NCBI GenBank assembly: GCA_016930175.1
Contig: JAFGHJ010000048.1
Span: 1 to 64,000 of the forward strand
DNA: 64,000 bases
From: Caldifarciminota bacterium
GTDB taxonomy: Bacteria; Hydrothermota; UBA3072
Direction of reading: 5' to 3'
Part shown: positions 18,356 to 26,183 of the stretch, one piece after another
Layout: the number at the start of each line of letters is the position of its first letter
Numbering within the stretch: the first letter of the stretch is position 1
Notes under the pieces: generated by a model
What the model was told of the DNA's origin: nothing
Databases searched by the model: none
Seen by the model: only the letters and a program-made list of their open reading frames with translations
Translations under genes and position numbers: made by a program

Positions 18356-19495
18356 ATGAAAAGGAGTTTATATCGAACAATCTTATTAAGTATATTTTTG
18401 TTATTCATTGTTTCTTTTGCACAATATGATACTCTGGATTATGACGGTATCGATAGAACATATCTCCTGCATGTCCCTTCATCATATGATGGACTTTCCG
18501 CTGTACCACTTGTTGTGGTTATACATCCTTACAATGGTTATGCCCCCGGCTTCGAAATTGAGACCGGTTTTAGTAACAAAGCGGATGCGAATGGCTTTAT
18601 TGCTGTTTATCCTGAGGGATTGGGAGATCCAAGAAGCTGGAATGCAGGTTCCTGTTGCGGTTATGCAGTGATGAACAATATCGATGATGTTGGATTCATT
18701 TCCGCACTCATAGATACACTTACAGCAAACTACAACATCGACTCGACAAGAATATTTGCCACAGGTTTTTCCAACGGATCGATGATGGCATACCGTCTGG
18801 CAGCGGAATTATCCAATAAAATTGCCGCTATCGCAGGAGCAGCAGGGCAAATGATGCTGGATGAATGTAATCCGGTTCGAGCGGTACCAATCATGCATTT
18901 ACATTCATTGAACGACGATATTTGCCTTTATGAAGGAAGCTCTGAAGGATTTATCTACCCGTCTGTTGAAGCCGTAATCGATATCTGGGTCGGAATAAAT
19001 GGTTGCGACACAGTGCCGGATACTGTTATCGATAATAGTGGTATACTCATGGTTAGAAAATGGACGGCTCAGACCAGTAATGCCGATATATTTTTATACA
19101 CCAGACCCACAGGTGGCCATACCTGGCCTACGGGTACCGTTTCGGCCACCGACTCGGTCTGGGATTTTTTCGTCGAACATCCAATGGACCCGGCGACCGG
19201 TGTCGATGATAATGACAACCCGGATGCCATCAAAAATTTTATCTTGAAGCAAAATTATCCCAACCCATTCGACGCTACAACAACAATATCTTTTTTGGCT
19301 CCGAACCGGGAGAAGGTGACTCTAAAAATCTTCGACCTGCTCGGTAACGAAGTTGCAATATTATTAAACAAAGAAGTAAGCGCAGGCGAACACAGAGTTA
19401 TTTTTGAATCTAAAAACTTACCTGCCGGGGTCTATTTCTACCGGCTTCAGGCAGGGGCATCCGTAGACGCAAAGAAACTCGTCATACTGAGATAG
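18356..19495 (+). CDS. secreted PHB-depolymerase/feruloyl-esterase-like hydrolase with T9SS sorting domain
   Basis: 379 aa. Signal peptide 1-22 (cleavage near FAQYD). Alpha/beta-hydrolase domain of the LpqC/poly(3-hydroxybutyrate) depolymerase group: PLVVVIHPYNGY (51-62), NAGSCCGYAV, DSTRIFATGFSNGSMMAYRLA with nucleophile Ser139 in GFSNG, and GGHTWP holding the catalytic His. Residues about 295-379 form a type IX secretion sorting domain: NYPNPFDATTTISF, VTLKIFDLLGNEV, LPAGVYFYRL, and a KKLVILR end. It would be exported by Sec, cross the outer membrane by T9SS and act on ester bonds in plant polymers or polyesters. AAGGAGG precedes the ATG. Enclosed by the 76-bp inverted repeat. Confidence 0.88.
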   Translation: MKRSLYRTILLSIFLLFIVSFAQYDTLDYDGIDRTYLLHVPSSYDGLSAVPLVVVIHPYNGYAPGFEIETGFSNKADANGFIAVYPEGLGDPRSWNAGSCCGYAVMNNIDDVGFISALIDTLTANYNIDSTRIFATGFSNGSMMAYRLAAELSNKIAAIAGAAGQMMLDECNPVRAVPIMHLHSLNDDICLYEGSSEGFIYPSVEAVIDIWVGINGCDTVPDTVIDNSGILMVRKWTAQTSNADIFLYTRPTGGHTWPTGTVSATDSVWDFFVEHPMDPATGVDDNDNPDAIKNFILKQNYPNPFDATTTISFLAPNREKVTLKIFDLLGNEVAILLNKEVSAGEHRVIFESKNLPAGVYFYRLQAGASVDAKKLVILR

Positions 19496-19599
19496 TTTCG
19501 GAATAAATAACCGTATAATTCGTCACGGATTAACACGGATATGCACTGTTTTTTTGACCAACGACTATGTTTGCTATAAACTAATACCTAAAACCAAGG

Positions 19600-19675
19600 A
19601 CTTAGTCACCAGTCTTCAGTCGACAGTCACCAGTCAAAAAAGTTACTAAAGTTAGTGGGTTGGTGTGTTGGTGGG
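19600..19675. repeat. right arm of 76-bp inverted repeat
   Basis: Reverse complement of 17433-17508 with two differences near its left end (ACTTAGTCACCAGTC here against the complement of GACTTGCGACTAAGT). Confidence 0.9.
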
Positions 19676-19771
19676 AAGTGTGCTAGGGGATGGTGCTTGA
19701 CCCCTTATGGAATAGTTCCACATTCCGTGGGGTAAACACTGTGACATTAGTATCAACAGGTCAGAATCCTC

Positions 19772-19814
19772 CCAAACTACACATTTTCTTCCGGGACGAA
19801 AGTGTGTAGTTTGG
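19772..19814. repeat. REP-like hairpin
   Basis: CCAAACTACACA (19772-19783) pairs perfectly with TGTGTAGTTTGG (19803-19814); the inner bases continue the stem with two mismatches to a very small loop at CCGGG. No T-run follows, so it is not a typical terminator. Confidence 0.65.
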
Positions 19815-20024
19815 CATTGAAAGGCAAAAAGAGTAACTGAGTTATGCGGCGTGTTTAAAAAAACTTTTCTCTCTGCGGACTTTGCGTCTTTGCGGTGTAA
19901 TTAGGATTTTGGATTTAGGGATTGGGACTTAGGAAAAAACAATAAAAATCACCGTGTGCTCTGTGTGAGATGTTGTTTTTCTCTGCGTTCTTTGCGTCTT
20001 TGCGGTGTAATTCCCCTTGAGATT

Positions 20025-20081
20025 GCTCGCCCTATGGAATAGAAGAGTTTCCTTGATGATAATTTATTCCATTGGGCAAGC
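20025..20081. repeat. REP-like hairpin
   Basis: GCTCGCCCTATGGAATA (20025-20041) pairs with TATTCCATTGGGCAAGC (20065-20081), 15 of 17 positions, across a 23-base loop. Confidence 0.6.
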
Positions 20082-20234
20082 TTGAGCATAGCATGCTGCC
20101 GAACTCGCAATGACAAATTTCTTCGTGTATTTTTTTAAACACGTATTTAATGAGGGTGGTAGGGTTTAGTGTATTTTGTGTGTTTCGTGGTTAAATAAAT
20201 CATTTCTATTTGTATCTTGCGGCTAAAAAAACCA

Positions 20235-20263
20235 TTGACTTAAGAGAGTGAATTCATTATACT
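20235..20263 (+). promoter_or_regulatory. promoter of 20294 gene
   Basis: TTGACT (20235-20240), 17 bp, TATACT (20258-20263). Confidence 0.6.
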
Positions 20264-20293
20264 TAGATATAAATCCGGATTAAGGGGGTAGTA

Positions 20294-21094
20294 ATGAAAA
20301 AAAGAAGTGTTATAATTTTGATTTTATTGGCTTTCGTCGCGGGGGTTGTGGTTGGGCATCTGTTGTCTCCGTATATTTCTATATTCGGTGAATCTTATGA
20401 ACAGGTAAGCGAAGCGATAACAATCGTATCCGTCAATGAAAATATGAAAACCATAGAAAAAGCAGTGAAGAAATTTTCCTGGGAAAACGGTCGCTACCCA
20501 AAAAATAGTGACGTTTCATGGATAAAAAAAGAAGTGGGAATAGCTCTCGAAAATCCGATCACTTATAAAACAGGAGAAGGCAAAGCTTACATGTCCGGAG
20601 AAGCAGATAAACCGGGAATCGTGGGATTCGAAAGTGATTCTCTGGGTAAGATTTGCAGGATTACAGGATACGGTGTCGATGATGCAATTGAACTTTCGAT
20701 GTATGAAAAAGTTTCTGAAAAACCTATGAGCGAAATAAAAGGAGAAAAATCCACGTCGGGCAGGATTGAAAGCGTAGAAAAAGACAAAGAAGAATCTACA
20801 TGGAATATTTTCGGAGCCAATATTAAAGTTACGGAAAGAGGCAATGAAAAATGGAATTTTTTCTGGGAATTCACGGTTTACAATCAGGAAAAAGAACCAA
20901 TTACTCTTACGGCTAATGTAGAATTTTCGGATCAAGAAGGTACCATCATAGCAGATGAAGCCCTTCAAAATCTGAACATCCCGGGAGAGGCATCCAAAGC
21001 TTTTAACGGTTATACCTTAATAAACGCGGATATAGCCGACAGAGTTCAGGAAATAAATATAAAAGCAAAAAGGGAAAAATTTGTAGAGGAGTAA
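20294..21094 (+). CDS. membrane-anchored protein with pilin-like central region
   Basis: 266 aa, not recognised as a named family. A single N-terminal membrane helix (6-28) is followed by NENMKTIEKAVKKFSWENGRYPKNS, wording very like the start of pseudopilin/GspG globular domains (N..T...A...F....GRYP), and PITYKTGEGKAY. After a charged linker (145-170) a second beta domain (175-266, ending INIKAKREKF) resembles FxLYD/immunoglobulin-like domains. There is no prepilin peptidase Gly-Phe site before the helix, so it is more likely a bitopic membrane protein than a pilin. GGGGG-rich site before the ATG. Stands alone. Confidence 0.6.
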   Translation: MKKRSVIILILLAFVAGVVVGHLLSPYISIFGESYEQVSEAITIVSVNENMKTIEKAVKKFSWENGRYPKNSDVSWIKKEVGIALENPITYKTGEGKAYMSGEADKPGIVGFESDSLGKICRITGYGVDDAIELSMYEKVSEKPMSEIKGEKSTSGRIESVEKDKEESTWNIFGANIKVTERGNEKWNFFWEFTVYNQEKEPITLTANVEFSDQEGTIIADEALQNLNIPGEASKAFNGYTLINADIADRVQEINIKAKREKFVEE

Positions 21095-21337
21095 TTTATT
21101 TTCATAAATAGCTCCTGGCTTTTAGCCTTTGGCTGTTGGCTTTAAAAATAAAAAACTCTGTGTTCTCTGTGTCTCTGTGTGAGATTAATTCTGTGGTGTG
21201 GTGAAGTGGTTTTTAAACACAAAAAAAATTTCCTCCGTGCGCTCAGTGAGTTTTTCTTTTCTCTGTGTACTCTGTGATTCAATTGTTTTAGGGGTGTGTG
21301 GTTGGGCTTTGTGTTCTCCGTGCCTTTGTGGCTATTA
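21095..21337. repeat. degenerate repeat block
   Basis: TAGCCTTTGGCTGTTGGCTT (about 21120-21140) then CTGTGTTCTCTGTGTCTCTG runs and TGTACTCTGTGATTCAATTG (21155-21325). No gene. Confidence 0.55.
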
Positions 21338-21907
21338 TTATTTAAACCCCATCACATAAAAATAATCATTCACAAAATATTCGATATTATTAAAACCCGA
21401 TTTAGTGAACATTTTGATAAAAGACTCTTTTTCGGGCAGTTGATGCTCGGCAACTTCCGGACCTACATCTTTATGCAATTGATTGATTTCTTTTGGAGTC
21501 ATCGAGTGTCCGACAATCAATCTTCCACCCTTTCTCAGGACCCGATAGCATTCCGAAATTGTTTTTTCTTTATCCATAAAGTGAGGAAAAGAATTAAAAA
21601 TTATAACCACATCGAATTTATCTTCACCAAAAGGAATATTTTCACCTTCACCCCTTAATGCCATTTCATCAGGATAGATTTCTTTTAAACCTTTAATCAT
21701 AGCGAAAGCTTTATCTACATAAACAACTTCAGCTTCCGGTAAATTAGAACACAAATAATCACGCAGAATCCCCTTACCACAAGCTAAATCCAGAATATAT
21801 TTTGAATTCTTACCGATTAGCTCTTTAACAAAGATTCCGGCAACCACCTTCGATTCCGCTGATACCTCCCAGTTCTCCGCCCATTTTTCAAAACAATCAA
21901 CGTCCAT
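21338..21907 (-). CDS. class I SAM-dependent methyltransferase
   Basis: 189 aa. Motif I ILDLACGKGILRDYL (about 38-52), an acidic residue at the end of strand 2 (VVYVDKAFAMI), FDVVIIFNSFPHF as motif post-II and RVLRKGGRLIVGHS as motif III, the order of Methyltransf_11/25 proteins. It overlaps the permease gene by 11 bp and is last in the TonB-receptor/metal-ABC operon, so its substrate may be linked to metal uptake, for example a metallophore or a metal-thiol species. That link is inference from position only. Confidence 0.85.
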   Translation of the reverse strand: MDVDCFEKWAENWEVSAESKVVAGIFVKELIGKNSKYILDLACGKGILRDYLCSNLPEAEVVYVDKAFAMIKGLKEIYPDEMALRGEGENIPFGEDKFDVVIIFNSFPHFMDKEKTISECYRVLRKGGRLIVGHSMTPKEINQLHKDVGPEVAEHQLPEKESFIKMFTKSGFNNIEYFVNDYFYVMGFK

Positions 21908-22703
21908 TTCTACCTCTCAAAATTAAAGAAATTATAAAGATAAGGGAAGAAATAATAATTATTGCTGCTCCTGCTGGTACTGCAAACAGATAAGAAAAAA
22001 TAAGACCCGTAAGGCATGAAATAATACCGAAAAGAATGGAAAGTAAATACATTTTAGAAAGATTGTGCGTCAGAATCCTGGCAGCTGAGGGAGGGTTTAT
22101 CAAAAGGCTGAAAATCAATATTCCGCCAATAGTGTTCAAATTAAGACAAATAACAAAGCCGGATAAGAAAAGAAGACTAAAAAAAATAAATTTCTCTGGT
22201 ATCCCGGATGCCATTGCAACTTCTCTGTTATAAAATACAGCTTTTATTTCTTTCCCGAAAATAACTAAAAAAACAATCACTAGAAAGGTTACTCCGGCAT
22301 TGATATAAATATTACTCCTCGAGAGAGTGAGGATACTTCCCCAGATAAGATTAAATGCTTCTGTTTTCGGACCCTGTATTAAGCCAAGCCCAAGAAAAGC
22401 AACTCCCAGTACAAGAGAAAAAATAATACCGATAATCACGTTTGCCTCGAGACCGGATTTCTCCGCGATAGGACCGATTAAAATCGAAGCTAAAAGAGAA
22501 AAAACTATTGCCATAATAATAGGATTAATACCTAAGAGAAGCCCGATTACAGAACCTGCAAAGGCGGCATGCGATATAGCGACTCCCACAAAAGGAATCC
22601 TAAGAAGTACCACCCATACACCGACGATACCAAGCCCTACACCCGCAAGAATGGAACCCATTAATGCATTCTGGAAATAATTATAACTTAAAATTTCCCA
22701 CAT
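21897..22703 (-). CDS. metal ABC transporter permease (ZnuB/MntB family)
   Basis: 268 aa, about eight membrane helices. Family ABC-3 features: GSILAGVGLGIVGVWVVLLRIPFVGVAISHAAFAG near the N-terminus, SGIPEKFIFFSLLFLSGFVICLNLNTIGGILIFSLLINPPSAARIL for the ATPase-contact region. Forms the inner-membrane pore for a divalent metal (Zn, Mn or Fe). The ATG lies inside the end of the ATPase gene (23-bp overlap). Confidence 0.92.
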   Translation of the reverse strand: MWEILSYNYFQNALMGSILAGVGLGIVGVWVVLLRIPFVGVAISHAAFAGSVIGLLLGINPIIMAIVFSLLASILIGPIAEKSGLEANVIIGIIFSLVLGVAFLGLGLIQGPKTEAFNLIWGSILTLSRSNIYINAGVTFLVIVFLVIFGKEIKAVFYNREVAMASGIPEKFIFFSLLFLSGFVICLNLNTIGGILIFSLLINPPSAARILTHNLSKMYLLSILFGIISCLTGLIFSYLFAVPAGAAIIIISSLIFIISLILRGRNGR

Positions 22704-23436
22704 ATTTCATCAAACTTTCTTCGTTAACATCGTAAAGCCGAGATAGAACTTTTGAATTAAAATCGCGGGGCGAAAAATCACTGAATACTCTTCCGTCCTT
22801 AAGTGCTACCACCCTGGTAATTTCCTCGGGTAAATATCTGAGAAGATGAGTCACAAAAACTATCGTCAATTTATGCTTTTTATAAATACCGGAAATCAGG
22901 CTGTTGATTTCCATCTGTGAAGCAGGGTCCAGATTCATAAGAATCTCATCCAACAAAAGAATCTCGATATCTCTTGCCAGTTCTCTTGCAATCGATACTT
23001 TTCTCTGTTCTCCTCCGGAGAGGAACCCTGCGGGTCTATCCTCAAGGTTCATGATACCAACCTCTCCCATAGCTTTCTCCACAGACGCAAAATCTTCAGC
23101 TGTAAGATTTTTAAAAAGTCCCTTAACCCCTACTCTTCCCACACAAACCACATCTTTAACCGAGAGAGGAACATTCTTCGCTATGAACTCATTCTGAAAA
23201 ATAAAACCGATCTTTTTTCTTACCGCGAGTCCGTTTTTATAAGGGTCAAGATCTAAAACTTCAACTTTTCCCGTATCCGGCAAAATAAGTCCGTTGATAG
23301 TCTTAAGCAACGTCGTCTTTCCCGCTCCGTTGGGACCTATTATCGCAACAAAATCCCGCTTTTTTATATCGAGAGAAATATCAGATAAAATTTCTTTGCC
23401 GCTAAAGTACTTACTAACTTTTTGTATCTTTATCAC
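22681..23436 (-). CDS. metal ABC transporter ATP-binding protein
   Basis: 251 aa. Walker A GPNGAGKTTLL (34-44), Q-loop GFIFQNEF, signature LSGGEQRKV, Walker B IEILLLDEILMNLDP, switch His in IVFVTHLL. Energises the ZnuB-like permease next to it. The start is a GTG at 23436 overlapping the substrate-binding protein gene by 23 bp. Unusual wording: the D-loop Glu region reads DEILMNLD rather than DEP-xxxLD, with Ile in place of Pro. Confidence 0.93.
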   Translation of the reverse strand: MIKIQKVSKYFSGKEILSDISLDIKKRDFVAIIGPNGAGKTTLLKTINGLILPDTGKVEVLDLDPYKNGLAVRKKIGFIFQNEFIAKNVPLSVKDVVCVGRVGVKGLFKNLTAEDFASVEKAMGEVGIMNLEDRPAGFLSGGEQRKVSIARELARDIEILLLDEILMNLDPASQMEINSLISGIYKKHKLTIVFVTHLLRYLPEEITRVVALKDGRVFSDFSPRDFNSKVLSRLYDVNEESLMKYVGNFKL

Positions 23437-24184
23437 TTAAGATTTCCATTAAAAGATTTATATTGCTCAGAAGAGTTGTCTTATAACCTCTTTCGTCCGG
23501 GAAATTTGAGAAAATTATATATTTACTCTCCAATTCATCCGCTATCGTTCTGCCAACCTTCTGCCCGCTCTGCAAATTATCTACAACCAACTGCACGTTT
23601 TCCTCCCTACCCACTTTAATCACCTCCGAGATTTCTTTAAGAGAGATATCATCTCCGGGCGAAAAAACGGCAAAAACTTCCGCGCCAAGAAAAAGAAGTA
23701 AATCCTTTTGATGTTCATTACAGATAACCTTAAGCCCTTTTATAGACTTTTTCTTCTCTGAAACTATAACGGAAAGAGAATCTATACTCGTCTTTAATTT
23801 TTTGTATTTTTTATTTATTTCGTCTATACGTATACTATCAGAACCGTACTTTTCTTTCAAAATGTTAGAAATTTCCAGAGCTCCTTTTAGATATACCTCG
23901 GGAACCATCCAGCTCCCATCGGTTTTTAAATCCACCATATCTATATCGAGCTCTAATTCTTCTATCTTTTTAAACCAGGATTCATAACCGTGGTATATAA
24001 TTAAGTCTGATAAAAAAATCAAATTTGCTTCGACAGGAGAAAGATCAAAATGTCCGGGACACATTCCGCCGGGCACGATGTTAACCACTTTAGCATCATC
24101 GGGAGCAAGCACTTCGACAACGGAAGATATATCGGTTGTCGACGTAACTATTCCCATGCTTAATATCAGAAAAAGCATATTCAT
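23414..24184 (-). CDS. metal ABC transporter substrate-binding protein (ZnuA-like), short form
   Basis: 256 aa. Signal-like N-terminus (1-14). Cluster A-I solute-binding pattern: VPGGMCPGHFDLSPVEANLIFLSDLIIYHGYESWFKK, where the usual D/SPHxYEP becomes CPGHFDLSP (Cys42, His45); second His158 in CNEHQKD; C-terminal NFPDERGY. There is no His-rich loop, and Cys42 beside His45 suggests an altered metal site. Length is below the 290-320 usual for ZnuA. Overlaps the TonB receptor stop by ATGA. Confidence 0.85.
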   Translation of the reverse strand: MNMLFLILSMGIVTSTTDISSVVEVLAPDDAKVVNIVPGGMCPGHFDLSPVEANLIFLSDLIIYHGYESWFKKIEELELDIDMVDLKTDGSWMVPEVYLKGALEISNILKEKYGSDSIRIDEINKKYKKLKTSIDSLSVIVSEKKKSIKGLKVICNEHQKDLLLFLGAEVFAVFSPGDDISLKEISEVIKVGREENVQLVVDNLQSGQKVGRTIADELESKYIIFSNFPDERGYKTTLLSNINLLMEILSDKDTKS

Positions 24185-25968
24185 CTTTCCAGAGCAATTC
24201 CTATCTTAAAAGTCCTGCCGGGCATACTATACAAACCTGTTGCACCAGGCACTTCAACATACCGCTCATAGTATTCATCAAATACATTATCGATACCTAA
24301 AGATAAAGATAAATAATCTTTCGGTTTAACATTTAAACGAATATCAAAAACGTAGTAGGAAGGAATTAAATCGGTATGATTGTCAGCCGCGTAATAGTCG
24401 GTCAAATATCTTCCGCTCAAGCGCCCCTCAAAAATATCTCTGTCGAATGTAATACTTCCACTCCACTTCTGACCGGGAACGCCCTGAGTTTTTTCTCCCC
24501 TATCGATGTAGGAATAAAATACTTTTAATTTTAACCAATCAACGGGATATAAACCGATAGAAGTTTCCAGCCCTTTCTCAATCAATGTATCTATATTTTC
24601 GAATTGACCTGCACCGTTCGAAAATCTGATGAAATTGTTTGTATTCATCCTGTAGAGAGCAATATCGAGGTCCACTATATCGGACAATTTTTGCCTAAAA
24701 CCTACCTCGTAACTCATCAGCAACTCAGGACTTAAAGATGGATTCGAAACGGGTAAAAGATAAAGGTCGCTGAAAGAAGGAAGCCTGAAACCTTTACCTA
24801 TCCTACCCCGTATTCTCGTATCATTATACTTAAGGACAATTCCTCCGTCATAGGAAAAAACTCCTTCTGAATCTCTTACGTAAGTATATCTCCCACCTCC
24901 CGAAAGATTAACAAACGAGGTTTTCTGCTCACTGTGAATAAACCCTTCATATACTGTCCTATCCCACTCTCCACCGGTAGATATCCGGTTACCGTATTGT
25001 TTATAAAATTCAAATCCGCCCTGAGTCTCATTTCCTTTTAAAAAAGATAATCTAACAGAAGGATTTAAACCATCGATTCTATCCTTCGACTCCCATCCGT
25101 CAGAAAATTCATGATAACCATAAGTCCTGTAGATTTTTGTCTGAAAATCGATTTTATCCATTTCTCCATAAACAGAAACATCAAAAGCGCTCCTTTCATA
25201 ATTCTGATAACCGTCGGGCGTGGAAGTATCACCTACGGTTGCCGGATCCTGCTTATATGCCTCAACGTACTTGGCATAATTTTCTATTCTCCAATCTCCA
25301 TTAATATTGTATACTAAATTACCCTGATAAGCATCAGTATTCGAAGCCGAATTCTCCTGGTAACCATCAGACGAATTCTTCTGTACCGTCCCCAGAAAAT
25401 CTAATTTCGAGAAAGATTCTTCAAAAGAACCGGTTAAATTGTAAGTCTTAAAACTTCCGTAGTCGCATTCGAAATTCAGATTATCACCACCGCCGGGCTT
25501 TCTGGTCAATATATTTACAACACCCCCCATTGCACCAGAACCATACAAAGACGAAAGAGGACCCTTAACAACTTCGATTTTTTTTACATTATGAAGGGGA
25601 AAAGTATGCGTTACAGCGCAACCGTATATAGCCATCTTCTCAGGTCGCCCGTCTACAAGAAATCCCAATTTCCTTCCGTTATTACCAACGCCCCTTATAA
25701 TCACATCAGCCCTTCCGAAATTCCCCGTCTTCATAACCTCCACACCCGGAACATCGGAAAGCAAATCCGGCGCAACATAGGAATTCATAAGCCCTATGTC
25801 TTTTTCACTTACAACCGAAACCGAAGCAGAAATATCCGAAACATCATCCTCATAACGGCTTACGGTAACTACAACACCCTCGGAAATATACATTTTAGTA
25901 TATGCAGTATCCACAACAGATTCAAAAGAATCAACGATCGAAAAGACAAACACCAAAATCAGAAACAT
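24181..25968 (-). CDS. TonB-dependent outer-membrane receptor
   Basis: 595 aa from the ATG at 25968 (GGGAGG upstream; a TTG one codon earlier is also open). Signal peptide 1-14; TonB-box-like EGVVVTVSRYEDD; plug domain SDVPGVEVMKTGNFGRADVIIRGVGNNGRKLGFLVDGRP to GAMGGVVNILTRKPGG; then a barrel with ARYRMNTNNF-type strands and NVFDEYYERYVEVPG near the end. Small for the family. With the ABC genes behind it the cargo is probably a metal or metal chelate taken across both membranes. No TonB/ExbBD in the window. Confidence 0.93.
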   Translation of the reverse strand: MFLILVFVFSIVDSFESVVDTAYTKMYISEGVVVTVSRYEDDVSDISASVSVVSEKDIGLMNSYVAPDLLSDVPGVEVMKTGNFGRADVIIRGVGNNGRKLGFLVDGRPEKMAIYGCAVTHTFPLHNVKKIEVVKGPLSSLYGSGAMGGVVNILTRKPGGGDNLNFECDYGSFKTYNLTGSFEESFSKLDFLGTVQKNSSDGYQENSASNTDAYQGNLVYNINGDWRIENYAKYVEAYKQDPATVGDTSTPDGYQNYERSAFDVSVYGEMDKIDFQTKIYRTYGYHEFSDGWESKDRIDGLNPSVRLSFLKGNETQGGFEFYKQYGNRISTGGEWDRTVYEGFIHSEQKTSFVNLSGGGRYTYVRDSEGVFSYDGGIVLKYNDTRIRGRIGKGFRLPSFSDLYLLPVSNPSLSPELLMSYEVGFRQKLSDIVDLDIALYRMNTNNFIRFSNGAGQFENIDTLIEKGLETSIGLYPVDWLKLKVFYSYIDRGEKTQGVPGQKWSGSITFDRDIFEGRLSGRYLTDYYAADNHTDLIPSYYVFDIRLNVKPKDYLSLSLGIDNVFDEYYERYVEVPGATGLYSMPGRTFKIGIALER

Positions 25969-26004
25969 CAATACCCTCCCTTTCTAAGTGTTACTTTTTT
26001 TTAA

Positions 26005-26032
26005 AAGATAGCACGAAATACTTTTTTGTCAA
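26005..26032 (-). promoter_or_regulatory. promoter of TonB/metal-ABC operon
   Basis: Minus strand TTGACA (26032-26027), 16 bp, TATCTT (26010-26005). No riboswitch or clear Fur/Zur palindrome is seen between it and the ATG. Behind it (26033-26183) lie CACACAAAGCCACAAAG and AACTACGAACTAGGAACC repeats. Confidence 0.65.
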
Positions 26033-26183
26033 GAGCCTCCAAAAGAAATTCTCACACAAAGCCACAAAGAAAAAGCTATGTTTTGTTGTTTTAACTACTT
26101 ACTACTCGCCAGGAGTGCAGAATAGAAACACGTAACTCGAAATTTTGTTAACTACGAACTAGGAACCAGGAACTAACAAAGAA

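Larger units (their letters stand above)
19496..20293. repeat. 800-bp gene-free region packed with repeats and hairpins
   Basis: No gene seen. Contents in order: ATTAACACGGATATGCAC-type block (about 19530), inverted-repeat arm (19600-19675), a GC-rich imperfect hairpin 19700-19732 (CCCC..GGAAT pairing with ATTCC..GGGG), hairpin 19772-19814, two GCGTCTTTGCGGTGTAATT blocks (19884-19902, 19994-20012), hairpin 20025-20081, GTTTCGTGGTT block (about 20180-20193), then the promoter of the next gene. Confidence 0.6.

Noticed and set aside
25969-26183. Cobalamin or other riboswitch before the TonB receptor
   Set aside because: The leader is short and low in structure; no B12-box wording or conserved junction was found.
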